Below, one piece after another: positions 32,062-41,805 of a stretch of 64,000 nt of DNA. The notes beneath the pieces were generated by a model, which worked only from the letters and a program-made list of their open reading frames with translations, had not been told where the DNA came from and did no database searches. The stretch's first letter is position 1. Each line of letters starts with the position of its first letter. Source of the stretch: Citrobacter portucalensis (lineage in GTDB: Bacteria > Pseudomonadota > Gammaproteobacteria > Enterobacterales > Enterobacteriaceae); contig NZ_MVFY01000003.1 of the NCBI RefSeq assembly GCF_002042885.1, forward strand, positions 1 to 64,000. Direction: 5' to 3'. The position numbers and the translations under genes are program-made.

Positions 32062-35000
32062 ATGCAAAGGAAAAAACTCATTGCTGTGGGTATTGCTCTT
32101 GCGTTGCAAACTTACTATCTCCCGGCGATAGCCGCAGATAGTAGCGACGATGACAATGATTGCCCTACTGATATATCCGTATTATCAAAAGCCGAACGTA
32201 ACAAACTCTCCGCACGCTGCCTGGCAGATTATACAGAACAAGACAATCACTGGGGATGGGTCGCAGGTGGTGTCGCTGCGCTAACAGCTGGTGTAGCGAT
32301 AGGTATCGATAACAATGGCGGCGGCCATTCCCACCATAATGATACTCCGGCAACCCCATCAGATAATGGCGATGTAACGCCCACACCTCCTGACGACGAT
32401 AGCGGCGATGTAACGCCCACGCCTCCCGATGACGATAGCGGCGATGTAACACCCACGCCTCCCGACGACGATGGCGGTGATGTAACGCCCACACCTCCCG
32501 ATGACGATGGCGGCGATGTAACACCTACACCACCTGATGATACCTCTGTTATTACCTTCAGTAACGGCGTCACCATCGATAAAGGCCTGAACACACTGAC
32601 ATTTGACGGCATCAAGCTGGATAGCGGCACGGACCTCGGCGGCGCCGTATGGAATTACGTCGGACAGGACGATCGGTGGCAGATCGCGTTACAAGACGGT
32701 AAAACGCTGCTGGTTTCCGACTGGAAAGTGACCGACGATAATGCCGCCGTCATTGAAGGTACGGTGCAAGGAAGCGGTCTGTACTGGAAATATGACAGCC
32801 AGGGATACCTGATCGTTGCCGATGATCAAACCACCGTTGCAACGGGCGACGACGAGTCACACGTTGCCGATCGCGGGGTTGATACCCGTGGTGAAGGTAA
32901 AACAGGTGTCATCATCTCCGGCGATCGGACAAACAACGCGTTAAGCGGTGATTCCTCCGTCAGCGATGGTGCGGTCGGCATCGTCATTACCGGTGACAAC
33001 ACCACCAATACGATTTCAGGACAAAGCACCGTCGACGGCGCAACCGGCGCGCTGATTTCAGGTAACGGCACCATCACCCGCATTTCCGGTGGCATTGACG
33101 TCACTGGTGGCGGCACCGGCATGGTGATCGATGGCAACGAAACCACGGTGGCGAATACCGGCACCTCTAACATCAGCGGTCAAGGTTCAACCGGCTCCAT
33201 CGTCAATGGCGACAACTCGCACGTTATCAACGATGGTGAACTCTATGTGGCCGACGGCGCTACTGGGGCAAAGATTACCGGTGATGATGTCCTCATCGAC
33301 AACAAAGGCGATACCACCGCCAGCGGCGCAGGTTCTACCGGGCTATATATTGACGGCGACAACGCAACCATTAACAGCGAAGGGAAGCAGGATATTTCCG
33401 ACGGCGCAACGGGCATCCTGATTAACGGCAACAGCGCCACCTTCGATAATATCGGCACCACCGATGTCAGCGGCGTAGGCTCTATCGGTATCAGCATCAC
33501 CGGCGACAAAACCCGCATTACTAACGATGGTGAGCTAAACGTTACCGACGGCGCGACCGGAGCCAAAATGACAGGTGACGGTGCGGTGATTGATAACACC
33601 GGCGACTCAACGGTCACCGGCGCGGGGTCAACCGGGCTGTACATCGCGGGAAATAAGGCGCTGGTTATTGGCGAAGGAGATCAAACCATTGCGCAGGGCG
33701 CAACGGGTACCGTCATTGCGGGCGATAATTCCCGAATCGCGAATACGGGTGATATCACCGTGGATGGCGCGGGCTCTATCGCTGCAGTCATTGATGGAAA
33801 TGATAATAGCCTGACTCAGGCAGGTGACATGCTGGTCACCAACGGCGCGACGGGTATCGTCACTGACGGGGCGGGTAACGAAATCAAAAACACCGGCAAC
33901 GCGACCGTGCGCGATGCAAACTCCGTGGGTTTTGTGATCGATGGTGAAAGAAATGTCTTTAATAATAAAGGAAATATCGACGTCAGCCTGAATGGTACTG
34001 GCGCAGAAATGAGTGGCGACTCGTCACAGGTAACGCTGGATGGCGATATCAATGTGACCGCTGTCGAGGACAGCAACGGCCTATACCGTGGTGCACAGGG
34101 CCTCGATATGGCGGGTGATAACAATACGCTGAATATTACCGGCAACGTCACAATCAGCGGTGACTATGACGCAGATAGCCAGATGGCCAGCAACAGCGAT
34201 ACCCTCCAGGGAATCACCGTCAGCGGCACGAACAATCAGGTGGATCTAACCGGCTCGCTTAACATCAATGTTAGCGATGTGAGCACGGTAAGTGGACAGT
34301 GGCTGGATACATACGGCCTCACGGTCAAAGGTGATGGCAATACCGTCAATCTGATGGGCGGTATTGATATCAACTACGCCGAAAATGGCGATGGCGAAGT
34401 ATCGTCTGTTACAGGCATAAATATAGACGGAGCTAGCAGTGTCACATTAAGCGGTGAGTCCACATTGAATATCACCACCCTCCCCGGCGGGTCAGTGACA
34501 CTGGCAAATGTACAAAACGGCGGCAGCTTAACGTTAGACCAAAACTCTGTAATTAAAATCACAGAAACAGTTTTGCCCAGTGAGCATTACACCTACAACG
34601 CAATACTAACCGCAAAAGGCCAGGGTTCATCGATCGATAATCAGGGAGCCATCGTTGATGACGGCGCTGTCGCCCTATTATTCGCCCGCAGCGGCGCACA
34701 GGCAAAAAACAGTGGCGATATTAGCGCCTATGCCACAAGCGGTCATGACAACCGTAATGCAATCACTGCGGCTACCGATCAAGGATCGATTGTTAGCAAC
34801 GCAGCGGGAGGATCAATCACGCTGGTATCGTCACTAACCCCAGGCAGCGATGGAGGAATAGGAACCTTCCCGCTGATTTGGTACAGCAATACGCTGTACG
34901 CCATGCTGGCGGAAAACTACGGCGAAGTGCGCAACGAGGCAGGCGCCACAATAAATCTCCAGGGGGCGGGAGTCTATGGCGTATCCGCCAGTAAAGGGAC

Positions 35001-37974
35001 GGCCCTCAATGCCGGAGATATTTACCTGGACGGCTTTGTCCCGACGCTGAACGACGATAATACCGTCGCCAGCAAAAGTTACTGGTCACCATCACAACTC
35101 TATCTGACCAGCTCGGCAATGGTGGCAGGCACCACCGACGGTGGTTATGGCGATGCAACCGCCACCAATACAGGCACCATTACCGTCAATAATGCGGGCT
35201 TCGGTATGATGGCACTTAACGGCGGCACAGCCATTAACCAGGGCACTATTAACCTGACCGCCGATGCAGGCGTCACCAAAACCGATGATAACCAACTGGT
35301 GGGCATGGCGGCGCTGAATGGTGGCATCGTGATTAACGACACCACAGGGACCATCAATATTGATGCCAATTACGGCAAGCCTTTCCTGACTGACAGCAAA
35401 AGTACCGTGGTTAACTACGGTACGGTCTGTTATGACAGCAACTGCCAGGGCAGCGACGACTACAACCCAACCGACAGCAACGTTTCCCTTACTTTTGCTG
35501 ATGGCGATGTCATTACCGCCGCAGGCGAAACGCTTACCGGCGAAACCATCATTACCAATCCGGTCGCAACGGAAACCGTACACATTAGCAACGCGGGCAC
35601 CGTCAGCGGCGGCAAGGTCATCGTTAAAAATTACGGCGATTTAACCAATGCCGACACCGGCAGCATCAGCAGCGTCAGTATTGCAACAGGCGGCACCTAT
35701 ACCAACGAAGGTACAACAGAGGCAGTCTCCGTTGACGGCGGTGTCTTCAACAATACAGGCACCGTGACCGGGAAAACCGGCACCACCGTCGCAGGTTCCA
35801 TTATCAACAACAGCGGGTCCATGAACACGGTTGAGCAATGGTCCAGCACCATGAACAATACCGGCATCGTGACGGACTGGACCGGCGCATCGGGTGGTGC
35901 GGTACTGAACAACAACGCTGGCGGCGAAGTCGATAAACTCAAATTTACCGCTGCCGCAACCGTCAATAACGCGGGTGTCATTAATAACGGCACCGTCGAT
36001 AAAAACGGTACGCTCAATAATCTTGAAGGCGGCGTGATGACGCTGACAGATAACGCCCTGTGGTCCGGCGCCTTCAATAACTGGGGGACAGTGAACAGCG
36101 ATGCCGATATCGCCACCGGCGGGAGCGGGCACACGCTGTACAACGGCAGCACTGGCGTCATTAACGGGCAGGTCACTACCTCGAAAAATAATGGCGGCAG
36201 TAAAGCCATTAACGACGGCACCATCAACATTGATAAAACTAACAATGTGGCGATGTCCGCGCACGGCAGTGCGAAGATGGTCAATAACGGCACCATCAAT
36301 GTGGGAACCGAAGGTACCACACAAACCGGTATGGTCGGGATGCAGCTGGAATCAGATGCCAAATCCGATGCGGTGATCGAAAATAACGGCACCATCAATA
36401 TTTACGCCAGCAACTCCTACGCCTTCAGCCAACTGGGCAGTAACGGTCATATCGTCAATAACGGCACGGTCTACATTGATGACAACGTGACTGGCTCCGG
36501 CTTTATCAAGCAGGATGGTAAAACCATTGAAGGCAGCGGCGAAAACGGTGACGGTACGGAAGTGCATTATGTTGACTTCACGGCCCCCACGGAACCTGCT
36601 ATTACCGATGGCACGACAACCGTTACCACCAGCGACAGTGCAGATTCAACGGCCACCAACAACCTGTCGGGCTATGTGGTCGGCACCAGCGCTGATGGCA
36701 GCGCCGGTAAGTTGATGGTCAGCAATGCCAGCATGAACGGCGTGGAGATTAACACCGGTTTTACCGCAGGTACTGCCGACACCACCGTCAGCTTTGACAA
36801 CGTGGTCGAGGGCAGCAACCTCTCCGACGCAGGTGCCATTCAGTCCACCTCCGTGGTGTGGAATGCACAGGGCAGCACCGATGCCAGCGGCAACGTTGAC
36901 GTCACCATGACCAAAAACGCCTATGCCGATGTGGCGACCGATAGTTCCGTCAGTGACGTGGCGCAGGCGCTCGACGCCGGTTACACCAACAACGAGCTGT
37001 ACACCAGCCTCAACGTTGGCTCCACCGCTGAACTGAACAACGCGCTTAAGCAAGTGAGCGGCAGTCAGGCTATCACCGCGTTCCGTGAAGCCCGCGTGCT
37101 AAGCAACCGCTTTACCATGCTGGCCGATGCCGCGCCGCAAATTAAAGATGGCCTGGCGTTCAACGTCGTAGCGAAAGGCGACCCGCGCGCTGAGTTGGGC
37201 AACGATACCCAGTACGACATGCTGGCATTACGTCAGTCGTTGGATCTCACCGCCAGCCAGAATCTGACGCTGGAGTACGGTATCGCGCGCCTGGACGGTG
37301 ACGGTTCGAAGACCGCGGGCGACAACGGCCTGACCGGCGGCTACAGCCAGTTCTTTGGTCTGAAGCACAGCATGGCGTTTAATGAAGGTCTGGCGTGGAA
37401 GAACAGCCTGCGTTATGACGTACACAACCTCGACAGCAGCCGTTCTGTCTCTTATGGCGACACCAATAAGGTGGCGGATTCCAACGCACGTCAGCAGTAT
37501 CTTGAGTTCCGCAGCGAAGGGGCGAAAACCTTCACCATGCTCAACGATACGTTGAAAGTCACGCCGTACGCCGGGGTGAAATTCCGTCATACGCTGGAAG
37601 GCAGCTATAAAGAGCGTAGTGCGGGTGATTTCAACCTGTCGATGAACGCTGGCAGCGAAACCGCTGTGGATTCCATTGTCGGAATGAAGTTCGACTATAC
37701 CGCTGAAAATGGCTGGAGCGCCAGCGCCACACTGGAAGGCGGTCCGAACCTGAGATACAGCAAAAGCCAGCGTACTGCGTCACTGCAAGGTGCCGCAGGC
37801 CAGTCCTTTAGCGTAGACGACGACCAAAAAGGCGGAGGCATCAACGGCCTGGCGACGGTCGGCGTGAAATACAGCGCCAAAGACGCCAGCCTGAATCTGG
37901 ACGCTTACCAGTGGAAAGAGGACAACATCAACGATAAAGGCTTTATGTTGAATTTCAGAAAAACATTTCGCTAA
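32062..37974 (+). CDS. bigA: BigA-like autotransporter (surface-exposed repeat protein)
   Basis: 1970 residues from the ATG at 32062, eight bases after AAGGA; an in-frame ATG at 32014 lacks a ribosome binding site. Signal peptide about 1-24 (MQRKKLIAVG start, cleavage near AIAAD); a second hydrophobic stretch at about 60-80 (WGWVAGGVAALTAGVAIGI); five 12-residue GDVTPTPPDDD(S/G) repeats (about 103-162); a long Gly/Asn/Thr/Asp-rich passenger of about 20-residue beta-helix rungs; and a C-terminal autotransporter barrel (about 1670-1970). The last 400 residues and overall plan match the Salmonella BigA protein as I know it. Expected on the cell surface; adhesion is likely but unproven. The barrel ends KTFR, with Arg after the expected terminal Phe. 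Confidence 0.88.
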   Translation: MQRKKLIAVGIALALQTYYLPAIAADSSDDDNDCPTDISVLSKAERNKLSARCLADYTEQDNHWGWVAGGVAALTAGVAIGIDNNGGGHSHHNDTPATPSDNGDVTPTPPDDDSGDVTPTPPDDDSGDVTPTPPDDDGGDVTPTPPDDDGGDVTPTPPDDTSVITFSNGVTIDKGLNTLTFDGIKLDSGTDLGGAVWNYVGQDDRWQIALQDGKTLLVSDWKVTDDNAAVIEGTVQGSGLYWKYDSQGYLIVADDQTTVATGDDESHVADRGVDTRGEGKTGVIISGDRTNNALSGDSSVSDGAVGIVITGDNTTNTISGQSTVDGATGALISGNGTITRISGGIDVTGGGTGMVIDGNETTVANTGTSNISGQGSTGSIVNGDNSHVINDGELYVADGATGAKITGDDVLIDNKGDTTASGAGSTGLYIDGDNATINSEGKQDISDGATGILINGNSATFDNIGTTDVSGVGSIGISITGDKTRITNDGELNVTDGATGAKMTGDGAVIDNTGDSTVTGAGSTGLYIAGNKALVIGEGDQTIAQGATGTVIAGDNSRIANTGDITVDGAGSIAAVIDGNDNSLTQAGDMLVTNGATGIVTDGAGNEIKNTGNATVRDANSVGFVIDGERNVFNNKGNIDVSLNGTGAEMSGDSSQVTLDGDINVTAVEDSNGLYRGAQGLDMAGDNNTLNITGNVTISGDYDADSQMASNSDTLQGITVSGTNNQVDLTGSLNINVSDVSTVSGQWLDTYGLTVKGDGNTVNLMGGIDINYAENGDGEVSSVTGINIDGASSVTLSGESTLNITTLPGGSVTLANVQNGGSLTLDQNSVIKITETVLPSEHYTYNAILTAKGQGSSIDNQGAIVDDGAVALLFARSGAQAKNSGDISAYATSGHDNRNAITAATDQGSIVSNAAGGSITLVSSLTPGSDGGIGTFPLIWYSNTLYAMLAENYGEVRNEAGATINLQGAGVYGVSASKGTALNAGDIYLDGFVPTLNDDNTVASKSYWSPSQLYLTSSAMVAGTTDGGYGDATATNTGTITVNNAGFGMMALNGGTAINQGTINLTADAGVTKTDDNQLVGMAALNGGIVINDTTGTINIDANYGKPFLTDSKSTVVNYGTVCYDSNCQGSDDYNPTDSNVSLTFADGDVITAAGETLTGETIITNPVATETVHISNAGTVSGGKVIVKNYGDLTNADTGSISSVSIATGGTYTNEGTTEAVSVDGGVFNNTGTVTGKTGTTVAGSIINNSGSMNTVEQWSSTMNNTGIVTDWTGASGGAVLNNNAGGEVDKLKFTAAATVNNAGVINNGTVDKNGTLNNLEGGVMTLTDNALWSGAFNNWGTVNSDADIATGGSGHTLYNGSTGVINGQVTTSKNNGGSKAINDGTINIDKTNNVAMSAHGSAKMVNNGTINVGTEGTTQTGMVGMQLESDAKSDAVIENNGTINIYASNSYAFSQLGSNGHIVNNGTVYIDDNVTGSGFIKQDGKTIEGSGENGDGTEVHYVDFTAPTEPAITDGTTTVTTSDSADSTATNNLSGYVVGTSADGSAGKLMVSNASMNGVEINTGFTAGTADTTVSFDNVVEGSNLSDAGAIQSTSVVWNAQGSTDASGNVDVTMTKNAYADVATDSSVSDVAQALDAGYTNNELYTSLNVGSTAELNNALKQVSGSQAITAFREARVLSNRFTMLADAAPQIKDGLAFNVVAKGDPRAELGNDTQYDMLALRQSLDLTASQNLTLEYGIARLDGDGSKTAGDNGLTGGYSQFFGLKHSMAFNEGLAWKNSLRYDVHNLDSSRSVSYGDTNKVADSNARQQYLEFRSEGAKTFTMLNDTLKVTPYAGVKFRHTLEGSYKERSAGDFNLSMNAGSETAVDSIVGMKFDYTAENGWSASATLEGGPNLRYSKSQRTASLQGAAGQSFSVDDDQKGGGINGLATVGVKYSAKDASLNLDAYQWKEDNINDKGFMLNFRKTFR
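32368..32547 (+). repeat. Five tandem 36-base repeats in the bigA-like gene
   Basis: Five in-frame copies of a 36-base unit encode GDVTPTPPDDDS and close variants. Copy number change would alter length but not frame. The acidic, proline-rich stretch probably acts as a stalk or linker between the N-terminus and the passenger. Confidence 0.9.
33229..33816 (+). repeat. 98-residue duplicated block in the passenger of the bigA-like protein
   Basis: Two consecutive blocks of 294 bases begin with the same text (NDGEL.V.DGATGAK) at 33229 and 33523. Within each, units alternate between DGATG and GAGS(T/I)G forms, each about 20 to 25 residues, consistent with beta-helix rungs. Confidence 0.75.
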
Positions 37975-37990
37975 TTAATTAAACCCGGCA

Positions 37991-38023
37991 GCCTGGTATT
38001 ATTTATTAATACCAGGCTTTTTT
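37991..38023 (+). terminator. Intrinsic terminator after the bigA-like gene
   Basis: GCCTGGTATT (37991-38000) pairs with AATACCAGGC (38008-38017), seven-base loop, followed by six T's. Confidence 0.9.
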
Positions 38024-38171
38024 ATTTAAATTCAATTCACTAATCGTATGTTTTATATATAAAGCGACATGTCCTTTTCTGGACTACTTAAAGTTTATGT
38101 TAGTTGATATCTTATCCGGCGAAAAATGGACTTCATCCATTTAGAAATAGATATCTAACAAGGATTTTGAC

Positions 38172-38342
38172 ATGTTTAAATTTGCAAAAATCACCTTAGT
38201 TGCTGGTGTTCTGGCTACGCTGACCGCGTGCACTGGTCATATCGAAAACACAAAAAATAACTGCAGCTACGATTATTTCCTGCATCCAGCAATTTCGATT
38301 TCAAAAATTATTGGTGGCTGTGGTCCGGCTGCAAATCAGTAA
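38172..38342 (+). CDS. yhfL: Small lipoprotein YhfL
   Basis: 56 residues. A short signal sequence with the lipobox LTAC (Cys20) after AGVLATLTA marks a lipoprotein; the mature part, CTGHIENTKNNCSYDY onward, matches E. coli YhfL (55 residues). It has Cys at 31 and 50 that could form a disulfide. Ribosome binding site AAGGA lies upstream at 38159-38163. Function unknown. The E. coli frl genes that follow yhfL there are absent here; trpS comes next. Confidence 0.92.
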   Translation: MFKFAKITLVAGVLATLTACTGHIENTKNNCSYDYFLHPAISISKIIGGCGPAANQ

Positions 38343-38363
38343 TAAAAGCGATTGCGCAGATAC

Positions 38364-38392
38364 AAAAAAACCGGGAACTTCCCGGTTTTTTT
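38364..38392. terminator. Bidirectional terminator between yhfL and trpS
   Basis: CCGGGA (38371-38376) pairs with TCCCGG (38380-38385), flanked by seven A's and seven T's, so it can stop both yhfL and the dam superoperon. Confidence 0.9.
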
Positions 38393-38408
38393 AACAACAC
38401 AGAGCGCA

Positions 38409-39413
38409 TTACGGCTTGGCGACAAAACCAATCGCTTCGTAAACGGCTTTCAGCGTAACAGATGCGCGGGCGCTGGCTTTTTCCGCACCTTCTTTCATCA
38501 CTTTCTGCAGGAAAGCTTCATCGTTACGGAAACGGTGATAGCGTTCCTGAAGCTCGGTCAGCATACCGGAAACGGCCTCTGCGACTTCACCTTTCAAATG
38601 ACCATACATTTTGCCTTCGAAGTGCTGTTCCAGCTCCGGAATGCTCTTACCGGTGACGGCGGAGAGAATATCCAGCAGGTTGGAAACACCCGCTTTGTTC
38701 TGCACGTCGTAGCGTACAACCGGCGGCTCTTCGGAATCGGTCATCGCACGTTTGATTTTTTTAACCACAGATTTCGGATCTTCCAGCAGACCGATCACGT
38801 TGTTGCGGTTGTCATCCGACTTGGACATTTTCTTCGTCGGCTCCAGCAGCGACATCACGCGCGCGCCGGATTTAGGAATAAACGGCTCAGGCACTTTAAA
38901 GATGTCGCCATACAGGGCATTAAAGCGCTGGGCGATATCGCGGCTCAGTTCCAGATGCTGTTTCTGATCTTCGCCAACCGGTACCTGGTTGGTCTGATAC
39001 AGCAGGATGTCTGCCGCCATCAGTACCGGATAATCAAACAGACCGGCGTTGATGTTCTCCGCATAGCGCGCGGATTTGTCTTTGAACTGGGTCATACGGC
39101 TCAGCTCGCCGAAGTAGGTGTAGCAGTTCAGCGCCCAACCTAACTGTGCATGCTCCGGTACGTGAGACTGCACGAAAATGGTGCTTTTTTCAGGATCGAT
39201 ACCGCATGCCAGATACAGCGCCAGCGTATCGAGCGTTGCTTTACGCAGCTGCTGAGCATCCTGACGAACGGTGATGGCATGTTGGTCAACGATGCAGTAG
39301 ATGCAATGGTAGTCATCCTGCATGCTCACCCACTGACGCAGCGCACCCATATAGTTGCCAATGGTCAATTCACCTGAGGGCTGTGCGCCACTAAAAACGA
39401 TGGGCTTAGTCAT
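38409..39413 (-). CDS. trpS: Tryptophanyl-tRNA synthetase
   Basis: 334 residues from the ATG at 39411-39413 ([14 protein letters not shown]); a longer in-frame extension lies inside gph. Class I synthetase with the HIGH-type motif GNYMGAL and the KMSKS loop. Charges tRNA-Trp. The start overlaps the gph stop by eight bases. Last gene of the aroK-to-trpS superoperon. Confidence 0.99.
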   Translation of the reverse strand: MTKPIVFSGAQPSGELTIGNYMGALRQWVSMQDDYHCIYCIVDQHAITVRQDAQQLRKATLDTLALYLACGIDPEKSTIFVQSHVPEHAQLGWALNCYTYFGELSRMTQFKDKSARYAENINAGLFDYPVLMAADILLYQTNQVPVGEDQKQHLELSRDIAQRFNALYGDIFKVPEPFIPKSGARVMSLLEPTKKMSKSDDNRNNVIGLLEDPKSVVKKIKRAMTDSEEPPVVRYDVQNKAGVSNLLDILSAVTGKSIPELEQHFEGKMYGHLKGEVAEAVSGMLTELQERYHRFRNDEAFLQKVMKEGAEKASARASVTLKAVYEAIGFVAKP

Positions 39414-40164
39414 TTTTTGATTCCTGATTTTCGCTATGCGGAAGCCCGAGAGCGGGCAGTAGTTCATTAATACGGTCGTAAATAACGTCGGGCTGGCTCA
39501 GCGCGATCGACTCGCCGTAGTTGTAGCCATAGGTCAGGCCAACGGACGGACAGCCAGCAGCTTTTGCCGCCTGAATATCATTGCGTGAATCCCCTACGAA
39601 GAGCATTTGCTCAGGCTTGATGCCAAGCTTACTTGCCACCAGCAGCAGCGGATCCGGATGCGGTTTTTTATTCTGCACGTCGTCACCACCGATGACCACG
39701 CTAAAGTACTTGGCGATATCTAATGCTTCGAGCAATGGCGCGACAAACGGGGTCGGTTTGTTGGTCACCAGACCCAGCGGCAATCCTTTCGCATGCAGCG
39801 CGCCCAGCGTGTCGGCAACATCAGGGAACAGGAATGTCCCCTCTTCTGCAACATCGCCGTAGTATCTGTCGAACAGCTTACGCAAAATACGTACCTGCTC
39901 CTCGGCGGGAATATCATCATCAACGGGCGGTTTACCCATCGTTTTACGTAATGTTGCGCGCTCCTGACGGGACCACGCCAGCGCGCGCTCCATCAGTACA
40001 TCTGCACCGTTACCAATCCAGGTGATAACGCGTTCTTCTCCGGCAACCGGCAGTTCCAGCGCATACAGCGCCATGTCCACCGCTGCGGCTAATCCCGGCG
40101 CGCTGTCGACCAGCGTGCCGTCGAGGTCAAATGCAGCGCCCCGAATATCCTGAAACTTATCCAT
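39406..40164 (-). CDS. gph: Phosphoglycolate phosphatase
   Basis: 252 residues, HAD superfamily: nucleophile motif [10 protein letters not shown] near residue 14, [16 protein letters not shown] and [15 protein letters not shown]. It removes phosphoglycolate, formed among other sources from DNA 3'-end repair. Overlaps rpe by eight bases and trpS by eight. Confidence 0.98.
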   Translation of the reverse strand: MDKFQDIRGAAFDLDGTLVDSAPGLAAAVDMALYALELPVAGEERVITWIGNGADVLMERALAWSRQERATLRKTMGKPPVDDDIPAEEQVRILRKLFDRYYGDVAEEGTFLFPDVADTLGALHAKGLPLGLVTNKPTPFVAPLLEALDIAKYFSVVIGGDDVQNKKPHPDPLLLVASKLGIKPEQMLFVGDSRNDIQAAKAAGCPSVGLTYGYNYGESIALSQPDVIYDRINELLPALGLPHSENQESKND

Positions 40165-40834
40165 GACTTACCTTCGCCAGTTCATTGCGCATTTCATCAA
40201 TGACTTTTTTGTAGTCTGGTTGGTCGAAAATGGCGGAGCCTGCAACAAACATATCTGCGCCTGCCGCGGCAATTTCACCAATGTTATTCACTTTGACGCC
40301 ACCGTCCACTTCGAGGCGGATATCGTAGCCAGATTCATCAATACGACGACGCACTTCGCGCAGCTTATCCAGCGTTTGTGGGATGAAGGACTGTCCGCCA
40401 AAGCCTGGGTTAACGGACATCAGCAGGATCACATCGAGCTTATCCATGACGTAGTCCAGATAGCTCAGCGGTGTTGCCGGGTTGAACACCAGGCCCGCTT
40501 TACAGCCATGCTCTTTGATCAGCTGTAAAGTGCGATCGACATGCTCGGAGGCTTCCGGATGAAAAGTAATGATGCTGGCGCCAGCGGCGGCGAAGTCCGG
40601 GACAATACGATCGACCGGTTTCACCATCAGGTGAACATCAATCGGGGCGGTGATGCCATATTTACGCAGCGATTTCAGTACCATCGGTCCGATGGTCAGG
40701 TTCGGTACGTAGTGATTGTCCATGACGTCGAAGTGCACGACATCGGCACCGGCAGTCAGCGCTCTCGCGGTGTCCTCACCCAGGCGGGCAAAATCAGCCG
40801 ACAGAATTGAGGGGGCGATCAAATACTGTTTCAT
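40157..40834 (-). CDS. rpe: Ribulose-phosphate 3-epimerase
   Basis: 225 residues, TIM barrel. Motifs: [40 protein letters not shown] and LEVDGGV. Interconverts ribulose-5-phosphate and xylulose-5-phosphate in the pentose phosphate pathway. Follows dam by 17 bases. Confidence 0.98.
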   Translation of the reverse strand: MKQYLIAPSILSADFARLGEDTARALTAGADVVHFDVMDNHYVPNLTIGPMVLKSLRKYGITAPIDVHLMVKPVDRIVPDFAAAGASIITFHPEASEHVDRTLQLIKEHGCKAGLVFNPATPLSYLDYVMDKLDVILLMSVNPGFGGQSFIPQTLDKLREVRRRIDESGYDIRLEVDGGVKVNNIGEIAAAGADMFVAGSAIFDQPDYKKVIDEMRNELAKVSHG

Positions 40835-40851
40835 CCGCTTCTCCTTGAGAT

Positions 40852-41688
40852 TTATTTCTTCGCAGGCGTTACGACTCCTGGTTTATACAGTGCCAGCAGT
40901 TCGTTCACCTTTTTACGCGTGCCGCCATTGCTGCTTATGCTGCGCCGCACTTTGACCTGAAAATGTTTCGCCGCTCGGTACCATTCACGGGTATCGGGCG
41001 TATCGTGGTTCGAAATTAACACCGGGATCTGCTTACTGACCAGCTTTTCTGCCATCTCGGCCAAATGCGCCTGCTCTTTCGGGCTAAAGCTGTTGGTGTG
41101 ATACGCAGTGAAATTTGCCGTCGCCGAAAGCGGTGCATAAGGGGGGTCACAATAGACCACAGAGTTGCTATCCGCACGGTTCATGCACTCTTCATAGGAG
41201 AGGCAATGGAACTCCGCATTCTGCGCTTTCTCAGCAAAATGGTACAACTCGGCTTCCGGGAAGTAAGGTTTTTTATAACGCCCAAACGGGACGTTAAACT
41301 CGCCGCGCAGGTTATAACGGCACAATCCGTTGTAACCAAAGCGGTTCAGATACAAGAACAGCACTGCTCTGCGGAACGGATCCTCGCTGGCATTAAATTC
41401 TTCTCTGAACCGATAGTACACCTCAGCCTGATTGGTTTCAGGCATAAACAGCTCACGCGAAGCCTGCACATACTCATCGGTACGCGTCTTCACGATGTTA
41501 TAGAGACTGATAAGGTCGCTGTTGATATCGGCAAGAATATAACGAGAAAAGTCGGTGTTGAGAAACACCGACCCGGCACCCACGAAAGGTTCAATCAGGC
41601 ACTCACCCTGGGGTAAATGCCGTTTGATATCATCAAGCAGGGGGTATTTCCCCCCTGCCCATTTCAAAAAAGCGCGATTTTTTTTCAT
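40852..41688 (-). CDS. dam: DNA adenine methyltransferase Dam
   Basis: 278 residues, the E. coli size. The AdoMet-binding motif [11 protein letters not shown] is at the N-terminus and the catalytic DPPY at about residue 181 ([12 protein letters not shown]). Methylates adenine in GATC and so sets mismatch repair strand choice, SeqA control of replication and phase-variable genes. It sits mid-superoperon, 117 bases after damX. Confidence 0.98.
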   Translation of the reverse strand: MKKNRAFLKWAGGKYPLLDDIKRHLPQGECLIEPFVGAGSVFLNTDFSRYILADINSDLISLYNIVKTRTDEYVQASRELFMPETNQAEVYYRFREEFNASEDPFRRAVLFLYLNRFGYNGLCRYNLRGEFNVPFGRYKKPYFPEAELYHFAEKAQNAEFHCLSYEECMNRADSNSVVYCDPPYAPLSATANFTAYHTNSFSPKEQAHLAEMAEKLVSKQIPVLISNHDTPDTREWYRAAKHFQVKVRRSISSNGGTRKKVNELLALYKPGVVTPAKK

Positions 41689-41805
41689 GCTGACTAACTA
41701 ATTACACCTTCTCCGGCTGTGGAGAAAGCTCCGACAGCATCCTGCGCTTTAGTCTTTGTCCCGCAATTGGGCGAAACATCAAACCATTGCAGAACATATC
41801 CTATC

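Noticed and set aside
32368-32547. Possible CRISPR-like or non-coding tandem repeat
   Set aside because: The repeats are contiguous, without spacers, and in frame within a single large gene.
35641-36398. Two open frames of over 220 codons opposite the autotransporter
   Set aside because: Result of repetitive, biased codons in the passenger; low-complexity translation with no start signals.
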